From Coptis chinensis (lineage: Eukaryota > Streptophyta > Magnoliopsida > Ranunculales > Ranunculaceae): DNA of 64,000 nucleotides. The notes under the pieces were generated by a model, which saw nothing but the letters and a program-made list of their open reading frames with translations, searched no databases and was not told where the DNA came from. This document shows positions 50,201-63,400 of this stretch, one piece after another; position 1 is the stretch's first letter, and each line of letters opens with the position of its first letter. A program made the position numbers and the translations under genes. The stretch is from assembly GCA_015680905.1 (NCBI GenBank), contig CM027381.1:21615501-21679500 (forward strand), written 5' to 3'.

Positions 50201-51027
50201 GTTTTTGGCGAGAAGGAGTTTATTTAGATAGGGAAGACTAGAAGAGGAATTATTTTGTTAAGTGAGAGAAACTAGAGATTTGCAGAATTTTCCCAACTAA
50301 ATGTAGCTCAACCTTCTTTAGCTGTTTTTTTTTCCCCAAAGTAATGGTGAGTTGGCTGGCTCGGACGCCTTTTTTTCACCAATTTTCATACTGAGAGAAT
50401 ATGGATATTGAGAGTGTAATTTTCATACGGGAGAAAAAGCATTTTCGTTGTAATACAGGCCATAATTACTTTTTATCACGTCATTTTCATCTAGATGAAT
50501 AATGCTAATAAACATGAATTAAGACTCCCTAATTCTTCTCACAACAAAAAAAATATAGAGAAACAAACCACTTCTACATACATGTTATTATAAATGTTCA
50601 TTGGCTCATTGCTATTGTACACCCACCATCTTTCATCTTCGTCTCATTTTCTCTCACCATCTCTAAAATGAATAGGTTGTTTAGTCCTTCTTTTGTGAAA
50701 AAATTGGTAATATTAAATTTGTGTTTGGTTTTGGACTAATTTGTTTTTTTACTATTTACTTATTATTATTCTTCTTCTAACATGTTCTTGTTCTTGTTTA
50801 GACTAATTTGTAATAGGACCAAGGAAGAATCCTTTGGGCTCACGGTTCTTATTTGAATGTTGCTTTCTTCTTGCTTTTCTTTATAGAGTGGTTTTGATCA
50901 GAAGATGAAGAGGTCTTATTATCTACAACTAACTGTTATATTTGGGACTAGGACTAGTTTGGTGGAATCTATTGTTGAGAAGAAGAACAAGGAAATGGAA
51001 GAAAGTGGAAACTTTGTAACTTGAAAT
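49835..51027. other. Intergenic DNA without recognised genes
   Basis: AT-rich sequence between the Harbinger and copia elements. It has a T-run next to an A-run at 49873-49899 (foldback) and a TAA microsatellite at about 50165-50200. I see no domain-bearing frame. Confidence 0.6.
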
Positions 51028-51728
51028 TGTTAGAAAAATAGATTTGCACAAATCTATTGAGATATGAATGAGTAATTTGTCTCCCAAGTTACCCCACTTG
51101 AGATGAAATGGGTTTATCTTGAAACAGTACATAAAGTGAGAAAAACTTTTTCGAAATGGTGCAATAGATCGAAACAGTGCATTATGCCGAAAATGTGCGA
51201 CCTTTCGAAATGTGCACTGGTTCGAAACAGTGCATCATGCCAAAAAGGTGTGACCTTTTGAAATAGGCACTGGTTCGAAACAGTGTTTTATGCCGAAATG
51301 GTGTGTCTTTTCAAAACATGTGACTTTTCAAAGAGTTGCTTACTTTTTCCCAAGAGTCACTGTGTTGTTTCGAAGAGACACCACTCACCTATAAATAGTA
51401 GATAAATTTGGAGAGAAAGACACACCAGATCACACAGAGTTATGATCTTTCTCTTCTCCCCTTGTTTTTAGTCAAATACTATGTTGTGTTCGCTAATTCT
51501 GTAGAATTGAAGTGCTAGATTTCTATAGAAGGAAATCTGTTCTATCTTGGGAGATAGTTTCCCATCAACATTCAAGCACCGTGAGGGGGAAAATCTATCT
51601 TAAGGACATAGTGTATCTACACTAGGCTCGGATTTAACTAAGAAGTACAAGACACGTACAAGACAAAATGTTTATATAGTTTGGTAATTGGTAAAGATTA
51701 AGTACAATTAAGTTGTATATTCCTAACA
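51028..51728 (+). repeat. 5' LTR of the copia element with 53-bp U3 sub-repeats
   Basis: 701 bp, bounded by TGTTAG and CTAACA. GAAACAGT recurs at 51121, 51171, 51224 and 51277, the last three at exactly 53-bp spacing, in units holding ATGCCGAAA and GTGCGACCTTTCGAAA-like text. This resembles the repeated U3 enhancer boxes known from Tnt1-type LTRs. Confidence 0.85.
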
Positions 51729-51825
51729 ACGTAAAATAGATTTCTTTTCCTTCTTCTTCTTTACCGATCAAAATTTGTTTCTGTTTGGTTTAAAGGAATA
51801 ACAAAGTGTAGTTGTACTTCAGAAT

Positions 51826-53160
51826 ATGACAACACCACCAATTACTCCTGCTGTTATTGTTCCTACTGCTGTTCCCCATTATGTTCCTCATGAGGAGAAG
51901 CCTGAAAAGTTCAATGGAACTGATTTCAAGTGCTGGCAACAGAAGATGCTCTTCTATCTGACCACCCTTAACTTGGCAAGGTTTCTGTGGGATAAAACTC
52001 CTGATGTAAGCCTTGATGAAACCGACAAGGAAAAGGTTTTGGCCAAGGATGCTTGGTTTCATGTTGATTTCTCATGTAGAAATTATGTCCTTAGCGGGTT
52101 GGCTGACTCATTATACAATGTGTATAAAGTGTTCAAGACTGCTAAGGAACTTTGGGATTCGTTGGACAAGAAATACAAGAGTGAAGATGCTGGCATAAAG
52201 AAATTCATAGTTGGAAGATTTCTTGATTTTCAAAATGACGGATAGTAAGACCGTCATAAGCCAAGTCCAAGAACTTCTATTAATCCTCCATGATGTCATT
52301 GCTGAAGGAATGACCCTAGGAGAATCTTTCCAAGTGGCTGCTATGATTGAGAAATTACCACCATCTTGGAAGGATTATATGAATTATCTTAAGCATAAAC
52401 GCAAAGTTATGAATCTTGAAGAACTGATTGTCCATCTAAGGATAGAGGAAGATAACCATCTATCTAAAAAGAAGGGCAAGGATCCCATGGTGGCAAAGGC
52501 CAATGTTGTGGAAGGATCAAGTGCTAAGGGAAAAAGGAAGCGCCAAGACAAAGCTCAAGACGAAGAAAGTAGTACGCCTACTAAGTTCAAGGGCAAGTGC
52601 TACAACTGTGGGAAGGCTGGACATAAGGCAAGTGAATGTCGCAAGCCAAAGAAGTACAAGAAGCAAAAGACTGAGGCAAATGTGACAATGGACACGCTTT
52701 CTGACAATGTTAATGACATGAACCAATCTGCTGTGGTTTCTGAATGTCTCATGATTGGAAATGAAAGGGAATGGTGGGTGGATACTGGTGCTACTCACCA
52801 CATATGCTCCAACAAGTCAATGTTCTCTACTTATCATGTTGTGGAAAAGGAAGAACAACTATTTATGGGAAACTCTTCTACGTCCAAGGTTGAAGCCAAA
52901 GGAAAGGTGGTGATGAGGTTGACTTATGGGAAGGAACTAACTCTGAATGAGGTGCTCTATGTGCCTGACATTCGCAAGTACTTGGTTTCTGGGTCACTGC
53001 TGAGCAAGAATGGCTTTAAGTTAGTCTTTATTTCTGATAAATTTGTACTAACTAAGAATGATGTATTCGTGGGTAAAGGCTATTTTCAGGATAGACTCTT
53101 TAGATGTCTTGTTTTACTATTGTGCCAAAGAGCGCCAATAAAGTTGAACCTTCTGTTTAT
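51826..53160 (+). other. Copia gag with zinc knuckle and protease start (fossil)
   Basis: Gag starts [13 protein letters not shown] and shows [18 protein letters not shown] (UBN2-type gag). Further on are the knuckle CYNCGKAGHKASEC (C-X2-C-X4-H-X4-C), the protease motif WWVDTGATHHIC and the LTLNEVLYVPDIRKYLVSG segment, in the order normal for copia polyproteins. Confidence 0.9.
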
Positions 53161-53164
53161 TTGA

Positions 53165-55800
53165 TTAAGTCTTCACATGTATGGTATGGTAGATTAGGAC
53201 ATGTTAATTATGATACTTTGCGTAGATTAATTAATTTGGACTATATACCAAAGATAAAAATAGACCCATAACATAAATGTGAAACTTCTGTAGAATCCAA
53301 GTTGACCATATCATCCTTTCATTCCATTGAAAGAAGTACTGAACCTCTAGACTACACACAAATATATGTGATCTTAAGTACGTGCAAACTAGAGGTGGTA
53401 AAAAGTATTTCATTTCTTTTATTGACGATAACACTAGATATAATTATGTTTACTTGTTGAGAAGTAAAGATGAGGTAATTGAAGTGTTCAAACACTATAA
53501 AAATGAAGTTGAAAATCAACTAAGCAAAAAGATTAAGGCTATAATTAAGGAGTGATAGAGGAGGTGAATATGAATCACCTTTTGAAGGTTTCTGTTCTAA
53601 AACATTCATCAAACTATGACTCCTTATTCACCTCAATCAAACGGCATTGCGGAACTCAAAAACCGAACTCTAAAAGAGATGATAAATGTTATGTTGTTAA
53701 GTTCTGGTTTACCCCAGAATTTGTGGGGGGAAGCTTTGCTTTTCGCTAATTACATTCTCAACAAGATTCCTAACAAGAAGATGTTTAAAACACCATACGC
53801 ATTGTGGAAAGGTCATCAGACTTCCTACGAATAATTAAAAGTGTGGGGGTGTCTCGCTAAAATGGAAGTCCCTAAACCTAAGAAGGCGAAGATAGGACCC
53901 AAGACTATGGATTGTGTATTCATTGGATATGCAAATAATAGAGTAATGCATATCGTTTTCTGGTTCATAAATAAGAGATTCAAGATATACATGTTAATAC
54001 AATTATTGAGTCAAGGAATGCTTCATTCTTTGAAAATATGTTTCCGTATAACATGTGTATAGAGCCAAGTTTAACAAAGAGAACTATAGATGCTACAACT
54101 AGTAACCATCCTACACAAAGCGAAATTGAGGAGGAACCTAGGCGTAGCAAAAGGTCAAGGACGTCAACGTCTTTTGGACCTGATTTTCTAACATACTTGT
54201 TGGAAAATAATCCTCAAACGTTCAAGGAGGCAATGTCATCTCCAGAAGCTACTTATTGGAAATAAGCAATAAATAGCGAGATTGAATCTATAATGCAAAA
54301 TCATACATGGGAATTGGTGGATTTACCACCAGGTTCCAAGACTTTGGGATATAAGTGGATATTCACAAAAAAATTTAAGACTGATGGATCAATCGACAAG
54401 TATAAAGCTAGACTTATGGTCAAGGGCTTTAGACAAAAAGAAGGATTGGATTATTTTGACACTTACTTTCCAGTTACAAGAATAACTTCTATAAGGATGC
54501 TAATAGTAATAGTACCAATACATGGATTTGAGATACATCAAATGGATGTAAAGACGACATTCTTGAATGGTGAGTTAGATGAAGAAATATACATATAACA
54601 ACCCGAAGGGTTTATTGCTCTTGGACAAGAAAGGAAAGTTAACCCGGAGGGTTTATTGCTCCTAGACAAAAAAGGAAAGTTTGCAAGCTTGTTAAATCCT
54701 TATATGGATTAAAGCAAGTACTTAAGCAATGATATGAGAAATTTGACAATGCAATGTTGTCAAACAATTTCAAAATAAACGAGTATGACAAGTGTGTCTA
54801 TGTCAAAATCACTCAAAAAGGATGTGTCATTGTTTGTCTCTATGTAGACGATATGCTAATTTTGGGTAGTAATATGGATGTCATATAATCTACCAAACAA
54901 ATGTTGTCTAGTAAGTTTGACATAAAAGATTTAGATGTCGTTGATGTTATCTTAGGAATTAAGATCTTTAGGACAGAGGATGGACTTGTTCTATCACAAT
55001 CTCATTACATTGAGACGATTCTTGAAAAGTTCAAGAAATATAACATCACACCAAAAAGGTCACCAGTTGACGTAAATCTTTATTTAGCCAAAAATACTGG
55101 AGATAGCATATCTCAACTAGAATACTCTCGTATACTTGGCAGTTTAATGTATGTCATAAACTGTACAAGGCCTGATCAACATAGCATACTCTGTGAGCAA
55201 GCTAAGTCGATATACAAGTAATCCCGGCAGAGATCATTGGACTGCCATACTGAGAGTTTTGGGATACTTAAAGTATACTCAGAATTTTAGTCTAGACTAT
55301 ACAAGATATCCAACCGTTCCAGAAGGGTACTGCGATGCTAATTGGATATCTGACACTAAAGACTCAAAGTCCACAAGTGGATGTCTTTACACTTGGAGGT
55401 GCAGCTGTTTCTTGGAAATCCTCAAAACAAACGTGCATAGCGAGGTCCACTATGGAATCAGAATTCATAGCATTGGACAAAGCTGGAGAAGAAGCAGAGT
55501 GGCTTCAAAATTTCTTAGAGGATATTCCAAACTGGGCTAAACCTCAGGATAAAGTGAAATGTGTATACACTGTGGATGACCTAATCTGCTATTGGTAGAG
55601 CACAGAGTAGCATGTATAACGGGAAGTCTCGACCCATACCTCGTAGACATAACACCGTTAGATAATTGCTCTCAAATAGAGTTATCTCAATCGACTATGT
55701 AAGGTCAAAAGAGAACATTGCGGATCCACTTACAAAAGGTTTAACAAGAGATCAAGTGGAAAGATTATCAAGGGGAATGGGCTTAAAGCCTTTGAGATAA
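53165..55800 (+). other. Copia integrase, reverse transcriptase and RNase H region (fossil)
   Basis: Integrase text includes SPQSNGIAELKNRTLKEMIN (about 53620-53680). Reverse transcriptase shows WELVDLPPGSKTLGYKWIF, DVKTTFLNGELDEEIYI and YVDDMLILG (about 54293-54870). The RNase H portion has [10 protein letters not shown] and [20 protein letters not shown]-like text (about 55330-55480). The region is broken in several places. Confidence 0.88.
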
Positions 55801-56404
55801 TCAACCAAGAGTCCTCATAATGGAAAAACTAACCTAGTTGACTGGAGATCCCAAGATCTAGGTTCAAAGGGCCAACTGAATTATGTCTGTGACTCAGTTA
55901 ACACTGTAGAGTAATAATATACTCTAACCCATTCCTATACAATGCATATCTGCCGCGAGACCCAAGATAAGTCAAACTTTTAATAATTTACTATATCTTG
56001 GAAAGTTATGTTATCCAAGTGGAGTATTGAAGGATACTCTTTATAGAAATCACCTATGTGAGTGTGAAATGGGGTCGCTTCTATGTGAATTTTAAGGCAA
56101 ATATTTTAAAAGCACTCTCTGAAACCAAGAAGTGTTTAAAGCCAAAATGAACGCAAACGTGAGAACTAACAATATTCAAGAAGGTACTACGTGAAGATGA
56201 TTGTATATGTTTATACAAATGGTTGATAGTTCAAGGACATTAATTGAAGTATACTAATCGACCAATTAAATCCAATCGTCTTTCACTATGGAAAGTTCAA
56301 GGCCTCCCATGCTACTTGACCTGATGTGTATCTTTTCATTTATAAAAGAACAGAAATCCGATGTTTATGATAGAAGAAGCCAAATTTTCATTCATGTGGG
56401 GGAT
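55801..56404 (+). other. Copia 3' untranslated internal region
   Basis: Sequence between the end of RNase H (KGLTRDQVERLSRGMGLK-like text near 55737-55790) and the 3' LTR. No coding is seen, and this is expected for copia elements. Confidence 0.7.
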
Positions 56405-56469
56405 TGTTAGAAAAATGGATTTGCACAAATCCATTGAGATATGAATGAGTAATTTATCTCCCAAGTTAC

Positions 56470-57955
56470 TGATAAGAGCCCAAAACTGTAGTTTTAACCC
56501 TGTAACAGTCATACTTTTAGACCAATTATGTGAGTAATAATTAAGAGTTAATACTGATTATGTGTTTTTATGCATTTCAGGCGTAAAAGTCCATTATGTG
56601 CAGAAATGTGTCACTTTAGCGAGATAAAGGAGCAAAGGTCGGTTGCTAAGGAGTTCTGTGATTAAAGGCCAAGATTCAAGAAGACAAAGCCTCTGTAAAG
56701 CCCGGTCAAAAGATGAAGAGTCAAGGTCCACGCGGGCGTAAACTTGGTGCACAAAGTCAACAGAACTTCCGAAGACCATATCTTTGGACTCAGACCTCAG
56801 AATTGGGCCTACCTTATGTCAAAACGACCGGCTCGGAAAGAGTTTTCCAATGGTCTAAGCATTGATCCAATCAGAAGAGCAGAAGTGGATGAAAAGTCTG
56901 TTGAAGCCAACTGCAGCTGAAGAGGCCTTTTTGGACTGAAAGTATTGGGTTTTGGGCCTGCTTCTCTGGCCCAAAACATGGCTCCAAGCCCATGCACGAT
57001 TTTTGGATCTGAAAGTATAAAAACCAAAGCTTAGCTCTTTGTTAAGGGTAGCTAGTTAGACCTAAAACCATATAGATAATTCTAGATCTAGTTTTCAGTA
57101 GATTAATTAAGTTTTAGTTCCATTTTCAATTCTTGTTTTAGATTAAGTCTTTGAATCATTGTTCTTGATTGATTAGATAAATAAAATAGTTATTTTGTCA
57201 ATTTCGATTTTTGTCATCTCAATTTATAGATCTAGTTTTAATTCTTGTTGATTATCATTTTGTAGTTTAAGTAGATTGAAACATTGTTGGTTAATTTAGT
57301 TAAGTTAGAATTTTAATATGATAAGTAGTTATAATTCAATGGGAAATGATGGTTTGATGACTCAAGGCTAAAACCTCCATTAGAGGGGTTGATGAAGCCT
57401 TGATGAAAACTTAGTGGTATAGTGTAGAAGCATTGTAGAATCTATTCCACTCTAGAAGGTCGTGATTCGCCATGAGAATGGGTGGACGACCTCACATGCT
57501 AGTTAGTATTCGGTAGAAATGCCATGAACACTAGGGATTAGAACTCGAATTTCTTGCCGTAAGAACGTAAGAATCGAGATACAAGAATCTATGCTAGGTT
57601 ATTAAGTTGGATTTGAGGTGGATTCAATTCTCCTCTAGTCCTTTATCTAGATTCATAAACAATCATATTTCCATAGCATTCGTAGTTAAATTCAACATAA
57701 TCAATTTCATATAGGTATCGTAGTATAACACCCTTCGTAAAGCTCTCATTAGACTTAAGACCGACTAATTAGACTAGAAAACATTCCATGCTAGAGCACT
57801 AGGAGTGGAACGAATTTGTTACTCCACTCTATTTCGATAGAATTGAGAGTAGAAACTTTGATAAACATATAGGCTCATAAGATAGTTTTAGTTTACTTAC
57901 GTTTTGAGTTCATCGTTCATTTCGTAGGTAAATTATTCAATTTTACATTTTATCA
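56470..57955 (+). repeat. 5' LTR of the right-hand gypsy element
   Basis: 1486 bp, TGATAAGAGCCC to TTTTATCA. Its target site is the copia LTR sequence CAAGTTAC, as judged from the intact copy at 51088. Confidence 0.92.
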
Positions 57956-57957
57956 AA

Positions 57958-58717
57958 TGGCGCCGCTACCATCTTAGTTGTACTTTAGCATTGTTATCAT
58001 AGTAGAATTAGTCATTTTTAAGCCCTATTAAACCCACCCACCCTCGTTTGATTCATACTGTGGTTATCTATTTCAGCGTTGAAAAATTCCGCGACAAAAT
58101 TACACTGAGCGCGATCGCACCTATAAGGAGCGCACCTGCGCCTTATAGCCCGGAACACGGAGCGCGACCGCCCCCATATGGAGTGCGACCCGCCCTAAGT
58201 TACTGGAACACGAGCGTGACCCGCCCCCATGTGGAGCGTGACCCGCCCTAAAACACTGGAATTTCAAGTTACACAGAGTGCGATCAAGGCTATCTGGCGC
58301 GAAGCACCACCGCTCTAAGCCAAATTTTCCGAATTTCTACAGGTTTGTTCCGAACTTTGATTTTTTAAGTTTTTCAGTGTTCTAACTTGTTATTTACACT
58401 GAACACGCGTAAACAAGACGCTATTCATAAGCGAAAGCAAGGAATATTTATCAGGTATTCCTTTCTTCCATACCCTCGATCTCTAGTTAGAGGTTCATAC
58501 TAATATATCAAGATTGTTTGGATTGTTGTCGGTTTAGACTTAGACTTGCATGAGATTAAGGTCCTGTGGGAGAAAAACACCAAACGTAATTAACCGTCAA
58601 CATCAACAAACAAATCTATCGAAAGTATACCAATCACTACACCTCTAGCTACTATTCCACCAACCACGGACATAATGGTGAAGAAAAGAGACTCCTCTCT
58701 CCGACTTTTACAAAGCC
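57958..58717 (+). other. Primer-binding site and leader with GC-rich degenerate repeats
   Basis: The primer-binding site starts with TGGCGCCGCTACC at 57958, compatible with the tRNA type used by Athila-like elements. At 58105-58280 lie degenerate repeats around GGAGCGCGACCGCCCCCAT and GTGACCCGCCC, much richer in GC than their surroundings. No coding is seen before gag. Confidence 0.7.
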
Positions 58718-59700
58718 TTGAGCGATAGCCCTAAATCTTGCATCGTTCTAGCAGACCCAGTGGGGGATTTTCGAATTCCCCCAAATATATTTAATTTGTT
58801 ACCCGTTTTCCATGGTTTAGACCATGAAAAACCTTACCAACACATGCGTAGGATTGAACAAGTCCTTACAACATTCCATCATCCTACGGTTGGTACGGAA
58901 CAAATTAAACTGAGGGTATTTCTCTTCACCTTAGCTAATAAGGCAGCGTCTTGGTTAACTGCCCAAGCGCCTAACTCTGTGGACTCGTGGGCTAAACTTG
59001 TTCAACTGTTTATGGGACATTTTTACCCACCCCTAAAAACGGATGAGATGCTTTCTAAGATTCATTTTTTCCGACAAAATCCTCATGAATCGTTTTCTGA
59101 GGCTTGGAATCGTTTCATCGATCTGCTTATTGAGTGTCCACACCATAACTTAGCAAAAGACACGTTAGTTCGTGCCTTTTTCAAAGGACTTCAACATCAC
59201 CATAAAGAAGTCCTTGACATAATGAATGGGGGTTGTTTCCTAAGTAAAGGAGCCTCAGAGGCTTACAAATTTTTAGAAGATCAAACTAAACGTAATAACA
59301 ATTGGGGGTAGTGATGATATCCCCCGTATTTGTTAGTTCTTTTTCAACAGATTTAAGGCGCGCGGTATGTTTGAGATGAAACCCGATCTAGAACTTAAAA
59401 ATTTAATCGAATCTCTAACTAAAAGGTTAAGGCTATTTCTATGCAACAAAAGCCTACCCCGTCATGAATGTTAACTCCAACCCATGTAATGTCTGTTTGA
59501 GTCCCCGAGCACCCGACTCCTATTGTCCTTTCGCCTATGAACAACAACAATTAGAGCAAGATAATGTGTACTCCATTAATAACTATCCTATTCCTAATGC
59601 CCCATGGAGACAACATCCCAACTTTAGTTGGCGAAACAATCAACAAGTTTCATCTCCGTGGTCTAATAACCGTAATGTTAGGCTTTAACAACTATAATCA
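58718..59700 (+). other. Gag of the right-hand gypsy element (fossil)
   Basis: 58718-59311 holds a retrotransposon gag domain: FHGLDHEKPYQHMRRIEQVL, LFTLANKAASWLTAQAP, FMGHFYPPLKTDEMLSKI and ESFSEAWNRFIDLLIECPHH. 59464-59688 encodes the Asn/Gln-rich tail. The region is broken. Confidence 0.9.
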
Positions 59701-60299
59701 AGCTCCACCTAGGCAAGGCCGGGGACTAAGTCAGGGAAATTATAATAATTATAACAACCAAGCTTAAACCACGACAAGGTTTAGCACAAGGTCGGGTAAT
59801 TATAATAGTTATAATACCAATAGAGGTATCGTTTAAGGTTAACAATAGTAACAACCCACCCATAAATAATCAACGTGAGATAGTTCAGCCGCACCACTGC
59901 GGACTACTACACCATCACATCCGGATCGTATAGACGCGCCTTTATACAGGTTACCCAACAACTTTTCCAATCAATGACTCGGTCAAACCAACAGATCTTA
60001 CAATCCATAAATCGGGGCATACAACGGTTAGCCCAAGAGAAAGCCCAACCAAAAGGCGGTTTCCGGGACAAGCGATACCCAACCCTAAAACAACAAACAC
60101 GACCTTTGAGGTAAACGGTAATACTAGAACGAAACGACAATAGTAGGTGACTGAATGCCATCACCACTCTCCGATTCGGAAGAGTGGTTGATAACAAAGT
60201 AACTATGCCTATAGTTACCCCCATCAGTACTCCCTACACCAGATATCGAACTAGATACCGAAGTAGAAACTGAAGAGCCTACCACTGTAGAGGTACCAG

Positions 60300-61960
60300 T
60301 TAAACAACAAACTAAGAAACAGAAAGCCAAGGTAACACATCAAGTCGAGCCATACGCTAAATATAGAGCGAAACCACCATTCCCTCAGTTAAGTATCCTA
60401 AGGGTGTAGTAGGAAACGTGCTTGTTAAGGTTCAGGATTTTTACTATCCTACTGATTTTGTTATCCTCGATACAGAAGTTGCCAACGACTCTGTACCGAT
60501 CATCTTAGGGCGCCCCTTCTTGGCAACTGCCAACGCACTTATAAATTGCCGCGATGGTAAGATGTCCTTATCTTTTGGCCATCTTACAGTTGAGGTAAAT
60601 GTTTTTAAAATGATGAACCAATTACCAGATTCGTCTATAGATGGGGAGGTTAGCATGATCGAGAGTTTAGCTCAAGATTATTTTAACAACACGTTTCCCG
60701 AAAACAATATGTACAAATTCCTTTCTTTTGGAATTTCAGATTTTGTAAATGACTCCTACTTAAAGGAAGTCAACACCATCCTTGAGTCCACACCAATTGT
60801 AGACCCTTCGGTTGCTCCACATATTGAGTATGAAGACTTGCTACCTAAGCAAGTATTCATTATGCAAAATGAGGACCCCGACGAAACATCTATTGATTTT
60901 CCTTCCACCCCAGTGCTTAAACCTCTTCCCCCAGAGTTAAAATATATTCAACTTGATCCGGATGGTAGTCATCCGGTAATTATATCTTCTCTGTTATCTA
61001 AGAATGAAGAGACACGTTTAATCCGGGTGATTGGGGAACATCGGTCTGCGATTGGTTGGTCCCTAGCCGAGAATTGACCCTAATATTTGCACTCATCGTA
61101 TCCATTTGGAGGATAACGCGAAGACTTCTCGCTGAACCTCGCCGCCGTTGAACCTTGAACCCCATGAAAGAGGTGGTTAGGGAAGAAGTCTTACGATTAC
61201 TCGATCGCGGGTATCATATACCCAATCTCGATAGCGAATGGGTAAGCCCCATTCATGTAGTTCCTAAGAAATCGGGAGTTACCATGGTGCGTAACGAAAA
61301 AGGGTGACTATGTTGTCACACAAGGTCCTATGAAATGGAGGATCTGTATTGATTACTGACGCGTTTAAATGCTATGACACGAAATGATCACTTTCCTTTA
61401 CCTTTTATAGATCAAATGCTCGAGCGCCTAGTCGGGTCATGTTTTTATTGTTTTACGGATGGCTACTCGGGCTATTTTCAGATTATTATTGATATTGATG
61501 ACCAAGAAAAGACTACCTTCACATGTCCCTTTCGAGGCGTATGCCTATAAACGAATGCCTTTTGGCCTTTGTAATGCTCCCGGAACCTTCCAAATGTATG
61601 CTTCATATATTTAGTGACATGGTAGAAAGCTTTTTATGGAAGTTTTCATGGATGATTTTTCTATCTATGGAGACTCCTTCACAGACTGTTTGTCTAACCT
61701 GTCTAAGGTTTTGACACGGTGTGAAGAAAAGAGTCTCGTTTTAAACTGGGAAAAGTGTCATTTCATGGTGAAAAAAGGCATAGTACTAGGTCACATTGTA
61801 TCTAGTGATGGCATCGAAGTAGATAAGGCCAAACTAGATAAGATAGCGACTCTACCTAAACCACGGACTGTCCGTGATATTAGAGCCTTTCTAGGCCATG
61901 CAGGTTTTTATAGGCGGTTTATTAAAGACTTCTCGAAAATAGCTAGGCCTTAACTAATCT
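60300..61960 (+). other. Protease to reverse transcriptase region of the gypsy element (fossil)
   Basis: 60418-61077 has [20 protein letters not shown] (end of protease) and the linker PPELKYIQLDPD with SAIGWSLAEN, typical of the Athila/Tat polyprotein before reverse transcriptase. EWVSPIHVVPKKSGV lies near 61240. The YMDDF-type motif appears as VFMDDFSIYGDSF at about 61640, followed by GHIVSSDGIEVD and FLGHAGFYRRFIKDFSKIA. Confidence 0.88.
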
Positions 61961-63400
61961 ACTTTTGAAAGATGCAATCTTTGATTTTAATTTTAATCAG
62001 ACGCAGGCTTTTGAAACTTTAAAAGCCCCCTAACCTCTCGCACCAATTATACTGACCTCCGATTGGTCTAAACCTTTCGAACTTATGTGTGATGATGCTA
62101 GTGACTATGCAGGTTAGTGCGATCTTGGGACAAAAACTAGATAATAAGTCCACTTTGTTATTTATTATACTAGTAAAACCTTAAACGATGCTCAACGGAA
62201 TTATTCAACTACAGAAAAAGAATTCTTAGTGTCATTTATGCTTTAGATAAGTTTAGATCCTTATTTGGTTGGTTCTAAAACTTTAGTTTACACGGACCAT
62301 ACAAATTTTAAGTACCTTCTTGCAAAGAAGGATGCTAAGTAGATTAATCCGTTGGATCCTTCTCCGGAAGAGTTCACATTAGAAATAAAAGGACAAAAGA
62401 GGGTCGAAAATGTAGTTGCCGACCACTTCTCTAGACTCACAAACGACGATCAGAGTGATTCTGAGTCCATACCGGACTCTTTTCCTGATGAGCATCTGTA
62501 TGCGATTTTTTTTAGCACCATAGTATGCTGACATTGTAAATTATTTAGCGACTGATGTTATGCCTCATAATTGGTCAAGAAATGAACGTAAGAAGTTCTT
62601 GGCCAGAGTTAAGTTATACTACTGGGATGAGCCATACCTTTTTAAGTATTTATGCGGATCAGATTATTTGGTCGTTGTATTCCCGAGTGGGAATACAATG
62701 AAGTTCTATCGTTCTGCCATGACAAAGAGTGTGGTGGCCATTTTAGTGGGATGAAAATAGCCGCTAAAGTGCTTCAATGTGGATTTTATTGGCCTACCCT
62801 TTTTAAGGATGCCCAAGTGCATTGCAAGACGTGTATTCGTTGCCAACAACTTGGGCGAATCACGAAACATAATATGATGCCATTAAATCCAATTTTAATA
62901 GTAGAAATTTTTGACGTTTGGGGCATTGATTTCATGGGTTCTTTCCCTATTTCCCACGATTTCATTTATATTCTAGTTGCCGTGGACTACGTGTCTAAAT
63001 GGATAGAGGCCCTGGCTTGCCGTAGCAATGACCATAAGACAGTTGTATTTTTTATTAAAGAATATATTTTCTGTCGGTTTGGCATTCCTAAAGCCATCAT
63101 TAGTGATGGTGGAACACATTTTTGCAACAGAGTCGTTGCATCCCTAGTGAAAAAGTATGGAGTTACACACAAAGTAGCAACTCCTTATCATCCATAAACT
63201 AGCGGACAAGTAGAAGTTTCTAATAGGGAAATCAAAAAGATTTTAGAAACAACTGTAAACCCTGATAGGAAAGATCGGTCAAAGCGTCTATCGGATGCCT
63301 TATGGGCGATAGAACTGCTTTCAAAACTCCTATAGGTATGTCTCCCTTTAGACTTGTATTTGGGAAACCATGTCATTTGCCCGATTGAATTAGAGCACCG
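61961..63400 (+). other. RNase H and integrase region of the gypsy element (fossil)
   Basis: RNase H text near 62080 (KPFELMCDDASDYA) and 62290 (YTDHTNFKYLLAKKD). Integrase has the zinc domain HDKECGGHF with CKTCIRCQQLG (62715-62850), then the DDE core VWGIDFMGSFP, VSKWIEALACR and GIPKAIISDGGTHF (62920-63120). The region is broken in more than one place. Confidence 0.88.

Larger units (their letters stand above)
51028..56469 (+). mobile_element. Ty1/copia element, broken, 3' LTR split by a gypsy insertion
   Basis: 5' LTR 51028-51728 (TGTTAG..CTAACA), internal region 51729-56404, start of the 3' LTR 56405-56469. The 3' LTR reads the same as 51028-51092 until the gypsy element begins. A purine tract (about 56393-56403) precedes it. 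Domain order is gag with zinc knuckle, protease, integrase, reverse transcriptase, RNase H, that is, copia order; similarity looks closest to Tnt1/Tork-type elements from memory. The pol region carries several breaks, so the copy is a fossil. Confidence 0.9.

Noticed and set aside
59907-60224. Minus-strand 105-codon frame
   Set aside because: Antisense to the gag-protease region of the gypsy element.
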